Source: SAR324 cluster bacterium (GTDB taxonomy: Bacteria > SAR324 > XYD2-FULL-50-16). Taken from it: DNA of 49,074 nt. The stretch is from positions 1-49,074 of the forward strand of contig JANQLH010000059.1 of NCBI GenBank assembly GCA_028280735.1, in the 5' to 3' direction. The notes under the pieces were generated by a model. It was not told the DNA's origin. It saw nothing but the letters and a program-made list of their open reading frames with translations, and did not search any database. Position numbers and translations under genes: made by a program. Of this stretch, positions 7,139 through 15,824 are shown piece by piece (position 1 is the stretch's first letter; each line of letters begins with the position of its first letter).

Positions 7139-7732
7139 ATGGACAAAGAGACTGCTCGACAACTTCTTCACCAGTCCATGAAATCCCTGGTGGATATTCC
7201 GGACAAGCTGATTGATCAGCTATTCGATATTTGCCACCTGGTAAAGGTTAAGAAACGGTCTGTGTTCGTCCAGGCCGGAGACATCCCGGAAATCATGGGT
7301 TTCAACTTGAACGGTGTGTTCCGGCTGTTTTATGTTGATGAAGACGGCAACGACCTGACTAAAGGATTTTCCATACCCGGCAGATTCGTTGTCTCATACA
7401 GTGCCATGGCACAGAACCGGCCATCGTATTTTACCATAGAGGCTCTGGTCGATACGCATATTCTCCAGTTCAGATATCATTTATGGGTGAAATTGATGGA
7501 GAAGGATACTCGTTGGTATATTTTCTTATATAAACTGGTTGAAACCGTTTATATCATGAAGGAACTGCGAGAGAAATCATTCCTGCTGGATAATGCTACC
7601 ACTCGTTACTTACAGTTTAAAAAAGAGTATTCCCAATGGGAAAACCAAATAAAGCTCTATCAAATCGCCTCATATATCGGTATCACACCGGAAGCCCTAA
7701 GCCGCATCAGAAAAAAGCTAAACCTGACTTAG
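7139..7732 (+). CDS. Crp/Fnr-family transcriptional regulator
   Basis: 197 residues. Residues 20-115 form a cyclic-nucleotide-binding-like beta barrel (VKKRSVFVQAGDIPEIMGFN, then GVFRLFYVDEDGND and KGFSIPGRF). The C-terminus has a winged helix ending in YQIASYIGITPEALSRIRKK, the recognition helix. There is no cysteine cluster typical of Fnr. The glycine-rich phosphate-binding cassette of true Crp is not evident, so cAMP binding is doubtful. This variety, with TPEALSRIRKKL near the end, is widespread in environmental bacteria and often responds to stress or small ligands. It follows the methyltransferase gene by 70 bases and may regulate that group. Its stop codon is followed at once by a copy of the inverted-repeat end. 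Confidence 0.85.
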   Translation: MDKETARQLLHQSMKSLVDIPDKLIDQLFDICHLVKVKKRSVFVQAGDIPEIMGFNLNGVFRLFYVDEDGNDLTKGFSIPGRFVVSYSAMAQNRPSYFTIEALVDTHILQFRYHLWVKLMEKDTRWYIFLYKLVETVYIMKELREKSFLLDNATTRYLQFKKEYSQWENQIKLYQIASYIGITPEALSRIRKKLNLT

Positions 7733-7762
7733 CAGTAGGGGAGGTAGTTGACATTTGACATA
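7733..7762 (+). repeat. Solo degenerate end of the 4291-4775 element
   Basis: CAGTAGGGGAGGTAGTTGAC followed by ATTTGACATA aligns with 4273-4320 if two short gaps are allowed: a missing repeat of the TAGGGGACG unit and a missing AATGT. It begins right behind the Crp-like gene, as the other begins at the GT87 stop. No inverted partner was found up to 8059. The rest of this 327-base gap shows nothing else. Confidence 0.55.
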
Positions 7763-8059
7763 TTCATCAGCTGAGGCCAACAACAAAGGACTGGGGTTTT
7801 TATTTTAACGTATTCAGTCAAATCCCGGGCAGCTTTTAAAAAAGGTGCCTATGCAGCTCGCAACTCAAAATTTCCAAACGAAAAGCTCTCCTTACCCTCA
7901 CCCAAGTGATCAATCTCCCAACATGCTTTATTTGAACTTCCAAAACCACAGCAGTCATCTTGCAGGATAAAACAATCCCATGCTATCTATACGCCAAGCG
8001 TTTCAAGATCAGTATTTAGTTCTCGTCTACCGGTAAGTTACAACATTAAGTGATATTTT

Positions 8060-8287
8060 ATGTTAGATAAATTGGAGATCAAGCATCTAAGGGTACTCGA
8101 TGCTTTATATAAGCACAAAAGCATCACTATATCAGCAGAGTACCTAAATGTATCGCAGCAGGCAATCAGCCTTCAGCTAAATAAGATTCGGAAAATCTTA
8201 AATGATCGCCTCTTTATAAGGAGTGGGCATGGTGTGATACCTGTCTTTTCCGTCACAAGCAAGGAGATGAGAAGATTTGAAAATTGA
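8060..8287 (+). pseudogene. Truncated LysR-type regulator (DNA-binding domain only)
   Basis: A 75-residue frame whose first 58 or so residues are a normal LysR helix-turn-helix: MLDKLEIKHLRVLDALYKHK, then SAEYLNVSQQAISLQLNKI and LFIRSGHGVIP. In intact proteins this is followed by a linker helix and a ligand-binding domain of about 200 residues. Here it departs from the family at about base 8230 and stops at 8287. The tail (VFSVTSKEMRRFEN) is simply the leader of the VOC gene read in another frame. A deletion has probably joined the start of a LysR gene to a VOC gene. Confidence 0.75.
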
Positions 8288-8651
8288 TTCCCAAATTGTT
8301 TTTCTGGCAACGACTAATTTGCCGGGTACTTCCGAGTTTTATGAGAAGACATTGCAGCTTCCTCTAGCGCTTGATCAGGGCAAATGCAGGATTTATAGGG
8401 TTGCCGATAATGGCTACATCGGTTTCTGCGAGAAGAAAGAACCGCATTCGGTCGATGGTGTAATCATCACAATAGTAACCAAGGAAGTGGACGAATATTG
8501 TGATCTGCTACGAAAAAGGGGCGTGGTATTTGAGAAAGAACCCGCCTTTAATGCAGAATACAACATATATCACTGCTTTTTGAGAGATCCAAACGGTTAC
8601 CAAGTCGAGATTCAAAGATTTGAGGATCCAAGATGGGAAAGCAGCACCTAG
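8277..8651 (+). CDS. VOC (glyoxalase/bleomycin-resistance superfamily) protein
   Basis: 124 residues with the paired beta-alpha-beta-beta-beta modules of the vicinal oxygen chelate fold: LATTNLPGTSEFYEKTLQLP at the start of the first module, YRVADNGYIGFCEKKEP, and CFLRDPNGYQVEIQRFEDP closing the second, with a metal-ligand glutamate in QVEIQ. Reaction unknown; members include glyoxalases, dioxygenases and antibiotic-binding proteins. I read a TTG start at 8277, backed by AAGGAG at 8261-8266, overlapping the broken LysR frame. Single-domain VOC genes are common cargo in mobile arrays. After it, 8652-8770 has no gene I can support. Confidence 0.8.
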   Translation: MKIDSQIVFLATTNLPGTSEFYEKTLQLPLALDQGKCRIYRVADNGYIGFCEKKEPHSVDGVIITIVTKEVDEYCDLLRKRGVVFEKEPAFNAEYNIYHCFLRDPNGYQVEIQRFEDPRWESST

Positions 8652-8770
8652 TCTTGAAGAATCGGCAAAGAGGCCTATTTCTATGGCTTGGTGAAGAACC
8701 TCAAAACAGATGTGTTGCCCGGGTCAAGGAACGAGCTTCGGGGAATGTCAGTCTGAAACAGCCGTTAGGT

Positions 8771-9412
8771 TTATTTGATTCGAGATTTAATCGGCTTAAA
8801 TGCCAAAACTTTTAGTCTGAATGAAGCCAAAATTAACCATGACATGATAATAATAACATAGATTCTTTGGCTTATGCCCAAAAGATCGGGTGCATTGTTA
8901 ACGATTATAAACAGACCTGCAAAAGCAACAGGAGCTAGAAAAGCAAGCATTACCAAAGACATAAAAATACTTTGAGGAACTCCCACTTTTTTTAAATTAA
9001 GAGAAAAAATGGTCATTACAGGAAAAATTGCGAGTGTTCCTATGAACGCTCCAATATTGTGGATGTGACCAGAAAATGTAATTGCTTTGCCATGGATGTC
9101 AGTTGGAAAAAAATTTGTCAGCACAGACAACGTGGCGATGATTAAACAAAAAAGGCAGATCCGGGATTTTTGGATTTTATGAAATATATAGTAAAAACCT
9201 AAGGTAAAGGCGAAACAGCCGATCAAATTTCCAATTATGGCGACATTTAGCAACCAGCCATATTTACCTAAAACGAGTTCACTGACAAATCTTCTTGATG
9301 GGTCATAATCAGGTTGAATAAAGTGTAAAGCAATTGTAACGACCAAAAACACACTAAACCCAATTATCGCGATTACAGGTAATAGTTGGAATGCCCCTCT
9401 CTTTGCTCTCAT
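8771..9412 (-). CDS. DUF998-family integral membrane protein
   Basis: 213 residues with about six membrane helices. The motif HFIQPDYDPSRRFVSELVLG after the first helix, followed by KYGWLLN, is the DUF998 signature (P.Y.P....SEL..G..G). A further conserved block FFPTDIHG...TFSGHIHNIGA follows the third helix, with histidines that may bind a ligand. No reaction is established for bacterial DUF998 proteins. Its C-terminus is basic (KPIKSRIK). It is a single gene facing the VOC gene from the opposite strand. Confidence 0.8.
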   Translation of the reverse strand: MRAKRGAFQLLPVIAIIGFSVFLVVTIALHFIQPDYDPSRRFVSELVLGKYGWLLNVAIIGNLIGCFAFTLGFYYIFHKIQKSRICLFCLIIATLSVLTNFFPTDIHGKAITFSGHIHNIGAFIGTLAIFPVMTIFSLNLKKVGVPQSIFMSLVMLAFLAPVAFAGLFIIVNNAPDLLGISQRIYVIIIMSWLILASFRLKVLAFKPIKSRIK

Positions 9413-9496
9413 ATAAACTCAACCCTCATCCGTAAATTGCCATTGAATGCTGGATTAATATATACAATTTGAAATCCTCTTTGCCTACACCCTTTT

Positions 9497-9538
9497 AACC
9501 TGCGGCTTTCGGAGTGCTGCAGAGGAAGCCGTCAGGTT
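9497..9538 (-). repeat. Hairpin overlapping the higA stop codon
   Basis: AACCTGCGGCTT (9497-9508) pairs with AAGCCGTCAGGTT (9526-9538) with one bulge around a 17-base loop. It overlaps the end of the higA gene and could work as a terminator, though there is no T run after it. Its outer bases resemble attC cores (see rejected items). Confidence 0.4.
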
Positions 9539-9861
9539 GAAACATTTGTTGGATTTTCAGTCTGTTGCAATGGAGTAATTGTTTTAAGGATTTCTTTTTC
9601 TGTGCTTGAAGCTTTGTATAAATCCCATCGTTGTTGTAGATTCATCCAGAAATCTTCAGAATTGCCAAAAAACCTAGCGAGTCTCAATGCCGTGCTAGGA
9701 GTTATACCGCGTTTTTGGCTGATTATTTCATTTATCCTTTGGAAAGGCACATGAATAGCCTTTGCCAAATCTCTTTGGGTTAGATCCAAAGGTACCAGGA
9801 ATTCTTCTAAAAGCATTTCTCCTGGATGAGTCGGTAGTCTGTGTGTTGGAATTCGCAACAT
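9532..9861 (-). CDS. higA: HigA-type antitoxin, XRE-family helix-turn-helix
   Basis: 109 residues. The start MLRIPTHRLPTHPGEMLLEE contains HPGE.L.EEFL, the hallmark of HigA/VapI antitoxins, followed by the helix-turn-helix TQRDLAKAIHVPFQRINEII and then TPSTALRLARFFGNSEDFWM. Normally higA follows a higB toxin gene of about 90 codons on the same strand. The bases upstream (9862-10048) hold no HigB-like frame, so this is an orphan or a remnant of a pair. HigA proteins repress transcription and bind HigB. The C-terminal tail after LKTITP looks non-conserved. Confidence 0.85.
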   Translation of the reverse strand: MLRIPTHRLPTHPGEMLLEEFLVPLDLTQRDLAKAIHVPFQRINEIISQKRGITPSTALRLARFFGNSEDFWMNLQQRWDLYKASSTEKEILKTITPLQQTENPTNVST

Positions 9862-10048
9862 ATGAAAAGGAAGCGTTTCATTGCGAAAGAGGATTAGTTT
9901 TTTTGTTAATTACTCCTAAAACCTTACCAATCAGTCGATTCCAAACCAGTAGCGGCAGATAACTTGCATTTTCAGGACAAAATTTTATCTTCCTTTCACC
10001 TAAAGCCTTCAATTATGCCTGTTTTAAGCATCGCGAAAGGTTGGAAAC

Positions 10049-11818
10049 ATGGAAAAAGAAAATTCACAAAAACCGGCTAAAACCCTGAATACCGGTGAAA
10101 TTGCAAAAGAATTGGAAACTCTTTCCCGGAAATATGAAGATCTAAGGCGCCGCTACGAAGAACAATCACGCCATTTAAACCTGATAAAGGCCGTTGAGTT
10201 CATCAATAGCAAGCACTTTGAACTACAGGTCTTTCTCGATCAGTTAATTGAACGGGTGATGTCGTCTACCAACACTGAATCGGCAGCCCTGCTTCTGCTG
10301 GATGAAGAGGAAGAAAACCTTGAGTTCGTAATTGCCAAGGGTCCCAGTTCGGAAAAATTAAAGGGCTTAACCATATCACAGGGTGAAGGCATTGCAGGTA
10401 AAACGCTGGCCACCAACCAGCCTTATATTGCCCAGAACGTCAAAGACGATTCAACCTGGAATTCCAGAATTGCTGAGTCTATCCAATACCAAACCTTCAA
10501 TCTTCTGGCTGTCCCGTTACAAATTAAAGGTCAGGCAAAGGGAGTAATTGAGATTATCAATAAAAAGGATGGTGACTTGTTTTTTGATGAAGACGTAGTT
10601 CTTTTGCAAAGCCTTGGCTCCGAGGTGGCCGTAGCCCTGGAAAATGCAAGGTTACTGGATTCGGCCAGATTCCGGGCTCAGAATTTTGAAAAACTGACAA
10701 CTCTTTCCGCCATTCTTAACTCCAGCCTGGATCAAAAACTGGTGCGTAGAAGGGCATTGGAATCCGTTGTTGAATTATTGGAATGTGAAACCGGTTCTCT
10801 TTACCTGATCGACAAAGAGAGCAACGAGCTTTATTTTGAAGTAGCTTTGGGTGAAAAGGGAAAAGCTGTCAAAGAGGTTCGTTTGAAAATGGGTGAGGGA
10901 GTAGCCGGTTGGGTGGCGGAAAAAGGGAAGAGTGATTTGGTTCCTGATACCAGTGAAGATCCGCGGTGGGCGAAACATGTGGATGAAAAATCGGATTTCA
11001 TCACAAGAAACATGATCACTGTTCCGGTCAAAATAAAGGATAAGGTAATTGGTGTCTTACAAGCCCTGAATAAGCAAAAAGGTAAAAAACCGGATATTGC
11101 GGATTTGAAATTAATGGAAAGCCTGTCTGACCAGGTAGCGATAGCGTTGGAAAACGCCCGATTGTACGAAGAGCAGAAGGATATGTTTTTCGAAACAGCC
11201 GAAGCGTTGGCGGCAGCCATCGAAAAAAGAGATCCATACACCGGAGGGCATACCAAAAGAGTTAGGGACTTCAGTCTGGCCATAGCTAAGCAGCTTGAAC
11301 TCGATGATGATACCATGGAATTGCTGGAAATTACGGCAATATTGCATGACATAGGCAAGATTGGAGTAGACGACGCCATACTTCGTAAACCCGGAAAACT
11401 CACCGATGAAGAATTCGCAAAAATGAAAAAGCACACCATTTACGGTTACGATATTCTTGAGAATGTGAAACAGTTAACTCCCGCAATTCCGGGAATGAAA
11501 CATCATCACGAACGAGTAGACGGCAAAGGATACCCGGAGGGTCTGAAAGGAGAGGAGATCCCGCTGTTGGCCCGAATTATTTGTGTAGCAGATACCTGGG
11601 ATGCCATGACATCCAACCGGCCCTACCGTAAGGGTTTATCGGACAAAATTGCTTATGAAGAATTGAAAAAAAATAAAAACAAACAATTCGACGTGAAAAT
11701 CCTGAATGCTTTTATTCGGGCTTATAACAACGGCGATATTTTTTCCCAGCAAAGGGAAGAAAGCTTAAAAGGTTTGCATCACCGCACTTCCGAAGTACCT
11801 GCTCAAACCATCACCTAA
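10049..11818 (+). CDS. GAF-GAF-HD-GYP cyclic di-GMP phosphodiesterase
   Basis: 589 residues, cytoplasmic. A short coiled coil (about 15-50) leads into two GAF sensor domains (about 60-205 and 225-370) and a C-terminal HD-GYP domain (about 385-560). The catalytic residues are present: HDIGKIG with the HD pair at 433-434, the HHHERVDGKGYP block at 485-496 with a full GYP motif, and ADTWDAMTSNRPYR. HD-GYP enzymes hydrolyse c-di-GMP to pGpG or GMP with a binuclear metal centre. The GAF domains could bind cyclic nucleotides or other small ligands. It converges with the antiporter gene and overlaps it by four bases at the stops. GAAAGG precedes the ATG. Confidence 0.92.
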   Translation: MEKENSQKPAKTLNTGEIAKELETLSRKYEDLRRRYEEQSRHLNLIKAVEFINSKHFELQVFLDQLIERVMSSTNTESAALLLLDEEEENLEFVIAKGPSSEKLKGLTISQGEGIAGKTLATNQPYIAQNVKDDSTWNSRIAESIQYQTFNLLAVPLQIKGQAKGVIEIINKKDGDLFFDEDVVLLQSLGSEVAVALENARLLDSARFRAQNFEKLTTLSAILNSSLDQKLVRRRALESVVELLECETGSLYLIDKESNELYFEVALGEKGKAVKEVRLKMGEGVAGWVAEKGKSDLVPDTSEDPRWAKHVDEKSDFITRNMITVPVKIKDKVIGVLQALNKQKGKKPDIADLKLMESLSDQVAIALENARLYEEQKDMFFETAEALAAAIEKRDPYTGGHTKRVRDFSLAIAKQLELDDDTMELLEITAILHDIGKIGVDDAILRKPGKLTDEEFAKMKKHTIYGYDILENVKQLTPAIPGMKHHHERVDGKGYPEGLKGEEIPLLARIICVADTWDAMTSNRPYRKGLSDKIAYEELKKNKNKQFDVKILNAFIRAYNNGDIFSQQREESLKGLHHRTSEVPAQTIT

Positions 11819-13563
11819 ACCCTAACAAGACACATGGCCTTGTTCTTTGGTTGATCGTCGGGTGATATAATTCTTAATCCCTTGCCCTCATCAACGATTT
11901 CTATTAACGGAATCGCTTTGTTCTTTGCAATATCCTCATGTTCAAGGATTTTTATACAAGCCTTATTTGATTTGATTGCCTCTTCGGCATCGACAATTGA
12001 GAATGCTCCATCAAAGGCAAAATTATGGGATGATCCGACAACCATGCGAATTGTTTCTTCGTCTGAATTGGAGGGAACCTGGAACACATTCCTGGAATCC
12101 AGATATACGGACGCCTTACTGGCAATCAGCTCATTCAAGGCATCATTCCTGGTAGTAGCCAACAATCGTGCGTAACCGTCTTCAAGAGCTTCTTCATATA
12201 ACTCCGCATCGAGTAAATCCGTGCAAATAGTTTCCAGACCCAGATGGTCGGCTAGCAGACACTTGGTTCGATCCGTTTCAAGAAAAGACACCGGAACAAA
12301 CTTGCTTGCCTGTTCCGCCAATGCCGAACTGAAAGGATTAATGCCAACTATTAACAGTCCGGTTCTGGATGCGGGGATACGCACATCCAGCGCACTGGCC
12401 AGCGGCCTGCAGGCTACGGTTGCCAGTACCCCGGAAAAGAAAATAATCGCGAAAGTCAGATTTAAGACAACCGACATTTCATATTCATACCCTGACACTA
12501 CAAGGGTAGCATAGGAAGCGGTGGCTACCGCCACAATTCCCCGGGGACCGATTATTCCAATAAACAGCTGTTCACGAAAAGTAACATTGGTTTTTACAAA
12601 CGCAATCAAGATTGAAAGTGGTCTAACCAAGGCACCCAACACCACGGCTACGAACGCCATGGCCCACCACTTGTCCATTAAAGGCAGGGGGTTTACATAG
12701 GCAGATAACAGGACAAAGGTACTGCTGATAAAGAGGCTGGAGACCTGTTCCTTAAAATGACGTACTTCCGGCAAAAACGTCTTACGGGTATTTGAAAGAT
12801 AAAATCCGGCCACTGCCGCCGCTAAGGGCCCCGAAGAATGCAGCACTGCATTGGCAACGGTAAATGTGGCTATGGCTCCGGTAACGCTTGCAATACCAAG
12901 TAAGGTCGAATCCTTCAGCTTTGCCGTCCATTCCAAAACATAAGTGAGCAAAAATCCGCAGGCAATCCCGATAATAATTCCTCCGAAGATTCTCAGTAAA
13001 AATACCAGCGATACATCGACAAACGAATCGGAAAAATTCAAATCAACCATTTCCAGTGCAACAGCACTTAGCAACACTCCTATGACATCACCCCAGATCG
13101 ATTCCCAATTAAGCAATGTCTCCAAACGTCTGTTTAAATAAACGCTTTTCAATATCGAGCCAATAACTGTGGGACCGGTTACCACAATTAGCGCCCCGAA
13201 AAAAATCGCAATATTCCAGGATAACTCCAGTATGTAATGTGCCAGTAATGCGGCGCCAATGCCCGTCAGCGGAAGAGCCACTATCAGTATTCTGCGAATA
13301 GCCGAGGATTCCGCTTTGAAACTATGTGAAGAGAGTGATAGTCCCCCTTCAAACAAGATAATTGCTACTACGATTTCCAGCAGAATATGGAGTCCTCCTC
13401 CTAGCGAATCTGGCTTTATCCATTGTAATCCGATATTTCCGACGACAAGACCGAAAAACAGATAAAACAATATTGCCGGAATCCTGAGTTTTCTGGACAG
13501 AATATAAGAAGATACTCCGATAACCATTGCAATAGTAATTGATTGCAGCGCAATTAGATCCAT
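11815..13563 (-). CDS. Cation/proton antiporter (NhaP/CPA type) with C-terminal nucleotide-binding domain
   Basis: 582 residues. The first 390 or so form about twelve membrane helices of the Na+/H+ exchanger fold, with ILFEGGLSL in the helix-3 region, ALIVVTGPTVIGSILK and a GDVIGVLLSAV segment matching the CPA1 GD..., and IGIIGPRGIVAVATASYA near the end. Residues about 400-500 form a TrkA/RCK-like Rossmann domain (RTGLLIVGINPF, SFLETDRTKCLLAD, CTDLLDAELYEEA), suggesting control by NAD(H) or nucleotides. It exchanges Na+ or K+ for H+ across the inner membrane. The gene is single and converges with the phosphodiesterase gene. Confidence 0.88.
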   Translation of the reverse strand: MDLIALQSITIAMVIGVSSYILSRKLRIPAILFYLFFGLVVGNIGLQWIKPDSLGGGLHILLEIVVAIILFEGGLSLSSHSFKAESSAIRRILIVALPLTGIGAALLAHYILELSWNIAIFFGALIVVTGPTVIGSILKSVYLNRRLETLLNWESIWGDVIGVLLSAVALEMVDLNFSDSFVDVSLVFLLRIFGGIIIGIACGFLLTYVLEWTAKLKDSTLLGIASVTGAIATFTVANAVLHSSGPLAAAVAGFYLSNTRKTFLPEVRHFKEQVSSLFISSTFVLLSAYVNPLPLMDKWWAMAFVAVVLGALVRPLSILIAFVKTNVTFREQLFIGIIGPRGIVAVATASYATLVVSGYEYEMSVVLNLTFAIIFFSGVLATVACRPLASALDVRIPASRTGLLIVGINPFSSALAEQASKFVPVSFLETDRTKCLLADHLGLETICTDLLDAELYEEALEDGYARLLATTRNDALNELIASKASVYLDSRNVFQVPSNSDEETIRMVVGSSHNFAFDGAFSIVDAEEAIKSNKACIKILEHEDIAKNKAIPLIEIVDEGKGLRIISPDDQPKNKAMCLVRV

Positions 13564-14035
13564 AACCTTTTTTTGATTTAACTGTTAAGTTTAATTCTTG
13601 TGATGCACAGGAATCAATTTCTGACTTCCGGGAAAGATGGGGAATGCAGAAATTTTAATGACTTGAAGCCGAATTGTGGCCTGCTGTGTGTTCTATAGCA
13701 ATAATCGGGCAATAATCCTTGAAAACGCTTTTCCTTCATCAGCACCAAAGAAAAAGGATCAAATCAACAGCTGGATTGATTTGCAGACACAGAAACCGAA
13801 TTGAAATAACCTGCATTTGAGGTTGCCAAATCACAAAAGTGCTGTCAAATACCGTTTTTGTGGCTTTTATAGGTTTGGACAGCTATTCTTGAAAATTCTT
13901 CAACAGCAAAAGGCAGGCGTTGCTTGGCTATAGTAAATTATTGAGAAGTATCCAGCGAAAGGCCAAAAGGGGAGTTACCGCAATTCCTGGCCCGGTGCCT
14001 GACTTCCGGGGCAGGAATTAAACGGGAAGGAGTTA

Positions 14036-14125
14036 ATGCTTGTTACTTCAAAATTCACCGCTCGATTCATGTCGGCGGCAGTTGTTCCAACACCGTTGGG
14101 GAAGGGGTCGATGTTGAAACATTAA
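14036..14125 (+). CDS. Possible 29-residue small protein or leader peptide
   Basis: An ATG at 14036 with AAGGAG five bases upstream opens a frame MLVTSKFTARFMSAAVVPTP ending at a TAA (14123-14125). It is weakly hydrophobic and basic and matches nothing I know. The stop codon falls at the left arm of an inverted repeat (14122-14186), so a short transcript ending in that hairpin is imaginable. The ribosome site is the main support; it could be chance. Confidence 0.25.
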   Translation: MLVTSKFTARFMSAAVVPTPLGKGSMLKH

Positions 14126-14186
14126 TTTCCATCGATCTTCCTTCTACGTGTTCGAGTGTTAGGTATTCCGACTGATGGAAAATTAA
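14122..14186 (+). repeat. Imperfect 12/13-bp inverted repeat
   Basis: TTAATTTCCATC (14122-14133) pairs with GATGGAAAATTAA (14174-14186), with one extra base in the right arm, around a 40-base loop. AT-rich outer pairs make it a weak terminator at best; it may be the end of a small element or a structured RNA. Confidence 0.4.
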
Positions 14187-14379
14187 ACTGATGTCAAGCT
14201 TGCTGACGGGGTTTTTCTACATATTTCAATTTGTGAGCCAAATATAAATTACTTTCTTATACATCTTTCATATCAGATATTTAATCAAGAAGCCAATATA
14301 ATTTTACAAGCGGATTTCCACGTTGAAAGACAAAATCGAACCCTGGAAATTACAAAATTGTCACGGCCCATAAGACTAA

Positions 14380-14402
14380 GGTCTGTTTTAAAAAGACAGA
14401 CC
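14380..14402 (-). terminator. Hairpin downstream of the cysteine synthase gene
   Basis: GGTCTGT (14380-14386) and ACAGACC (14396-14402) form a perfect 7-bp stem about 100 bases past the end of the minus-strand gene. The loop on the minus strand is CTTTTTAAA, with the T run inside the loop rather than after it, so termination is only possible. Confidence 0.35.
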
Positions 14403-14504
14403 ATTTAGCAGGAGGCAGGCAAAACGGTTAATCCTCACCTTGTGAAAGGACACGACCGTGAGAGCCTGTGATCGGAACCGGATAGCGTGGTATCGTTCTC
14501 GTAA

Positions 14505-15572
14505 TCAGGTGGTTGCAGCGGCCAGGTTATTCCGATTGCCGACTGATTTTCCGTGATTGTATTTTTCAATCAATGCTTCAATGTTCAGATTACCGGGGTC
14601 CAACTCCTTCGACTCCAGAAACTCCGGGTTATAAAGCTTTGAATATGCTCTCTCCCCGCTATCACAAATCATAGTCAATATTCTTTTTCCAGGTCCACAC
14701 TCAACAGCCGTTTTTAATGCCCCCGCCAGATTTAACGCTGAGCTGCTGCCTACCACAATGTTGTCATTTTTTCTGACGTAGTTGGCAACGGTAACAATAT
14801 CCTGATCAGGCAGGGTAAAGGCATCATCGATTTTTGCCTGTCCAAAATTCTCAACCAGCCTCATGATTCCGATACCTTCGGTTATGGACGACCCTTCATT
14901 TTCAAATTTTCCGGTGTGCACATAGGAGCACGAACCGGAACCTTCAGGATCTGCCAAAAGAATCTTGATCCCGGGAATTTTCTCTTTCAGATAATTTGAT
15001 ACACCCGCTATTGTCCCACCCGTACCTGAGACAGAAACAAAAAAATCCAAAAAACCACCGGTTTGATTATAGATTTCGGGGCCTGTTTTGCTGTAATGGG
15101 CTCTAAAATTACTTAAATTTTCAAATTGATTAGCCCACCAGTATTTATCCGGCTCATTTTCAGCGATTTGTCTTGCGGTGTGATAAAAATGATTTGGGTT
15201 GGAAAACGGGCACGGATCCACCAGTTTCAATTCTGCACCATATAAAGTCACAAGTCTTTCTTTTTCGAAAGCCTGTCCTTTTGGCATGACCACAAGCACC
15301 TCATATCCGAGAGATCTGCCGACAAGGGCAAGGCCAATTCCGGTGTTTCCGGCTGTGCCCTCGACGATCGTCATACCGGGCTTTAGCTTTCCCGAATCTA
15401 CGGCGTCCGTTATCATTTGCAGGGCTGCCCGGTCTTTAACCGATCCTCCCGGATTCATGGTTTCGCATTTTCCCAAGATCTCACATCCTGTAAGCCGGCT
15501 TAGAGAATTGATCCTAACAATTGGTGTATTGCCGATCAGACCTGTCAAATGATTTACTTTTAACGAATCCAT
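14505..15572 (-). CDS. cysK: Cysteine synthase (O-acetylserine sulfhydrylase) family, PLP-dependent
   Basis: 355 residues, fold-type II PLP enzyme, cytoplasmic. The PLP lysine is K46 in NPGGSVKDRAAL; EGTAGNTGIGLALV is the substrate-binding loop, and SGTGGTIAGVSNYL the phosphate-binding loop. It would join O-acetylserine and sulfide to give cysteine. The loop reads EGTAGNTG rather than the EPTSGNTG of typical CysK, and the protein is some 30 residues longer, as in a branch of CysK-like proteins related to cystathionine beta-synthase, so the exact substrate is less sure. It is a single gene; the 295 bases upstream, to 15867, hold only a hairpin. Confidence 0.85.
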   Translation of the reverse strand: MDSLKVNHLTGLIGNTPIVRINSLSRLTGCEILGKCETMNPGGSVKDRAALQMITDAVDSGKLKPGMTIVEGTAGNTGIGLALVGRSLGYEVLVVMPKGQAFEKERLVTLYGAELKLVDPCPFSNPNHFYHTARQIAENEPDKYWWANQFENLSNFRAHYSKTGPEIYNQTGGFLDFFVSVSGTGGTIAGVSNYLKEKIPGIKILLADPEGSGSCSYVHTGKFENEGSSITEGIGIMRLVENFGQAKIDDAFTLPDQDIVTVANYVRKNDNIVVGSSSALNLAGALKTAVECGPGKRILTMICDSGERAYSKLYNPEFLESKELDPGNLNIEALIEKYNHGKSVGNRNNLAAATT

Positions 15573-15824
15573 GAATTACTCCTGCGAATTGAAACCGTTT
15601 ATAGATAAAGACCGTATCCATTTTCCTATTGGTCGAACTTAACCTGTCGGCTTGCATATGGCCCGAATCCAGAGCTGAGAAGCTCTTGTTAATTGCCATA
15701 TCCAGCCTTGAAAGCAATAATTTAACGCTATGCTTTCTTCAAAAATCCTGCCTTTTTTGATTCGTAGAGGGAATTTTAAAGAATGATCGTAGATATTAAA
15801 ATGGAAGATCAGTATTGAGGAACA

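Larger units (their letters stand above)
13564..14504. other. 941-bp intergenic region between antiporter and cysteine synthase genes
   Basis: No gene of ordinary length. The 12-mer CTGACTTCCGGG occurs twice (near 13621 and 13999), the second inside a CCCGG...CCGGG hairpin. A short ORF with a good Shine-Dalgarno lies at 14036-14125, an inverted repeat at 14122-14186 and a hairpin at 14380-14402. The segment should carry the antiporter promoter. Confidence 0.6.

Noticed and set aside
8652-8770. Possible attC ending in GTTAGGT after the VOC gene
   Set aside because: No RYYYAAC partner or inverted arms in the gap.
9493-9541. Hairpin near higA as an attC site (TTTTAAC ... GTTGAAA)
   Set aside because: Both outer cores miss the consensus at one end, the site is only about 50 bases, and the inner sequence is unlike the two real attC sites.
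10831-11439. 202-codon minus-strand open frame
   Set aside because: It lies antisense to the GAF-HD-GYP gene, is serine/phenylalanine rich and has no family features; a shadow of strong coding on the other strand.
14403-14500. Possible riboswitch near the cysteine synthase gene
   Set aside because: It lies downstream, not upstream, of that gene, and I could not fit SAM or c-di-GMP riboswitch cores.
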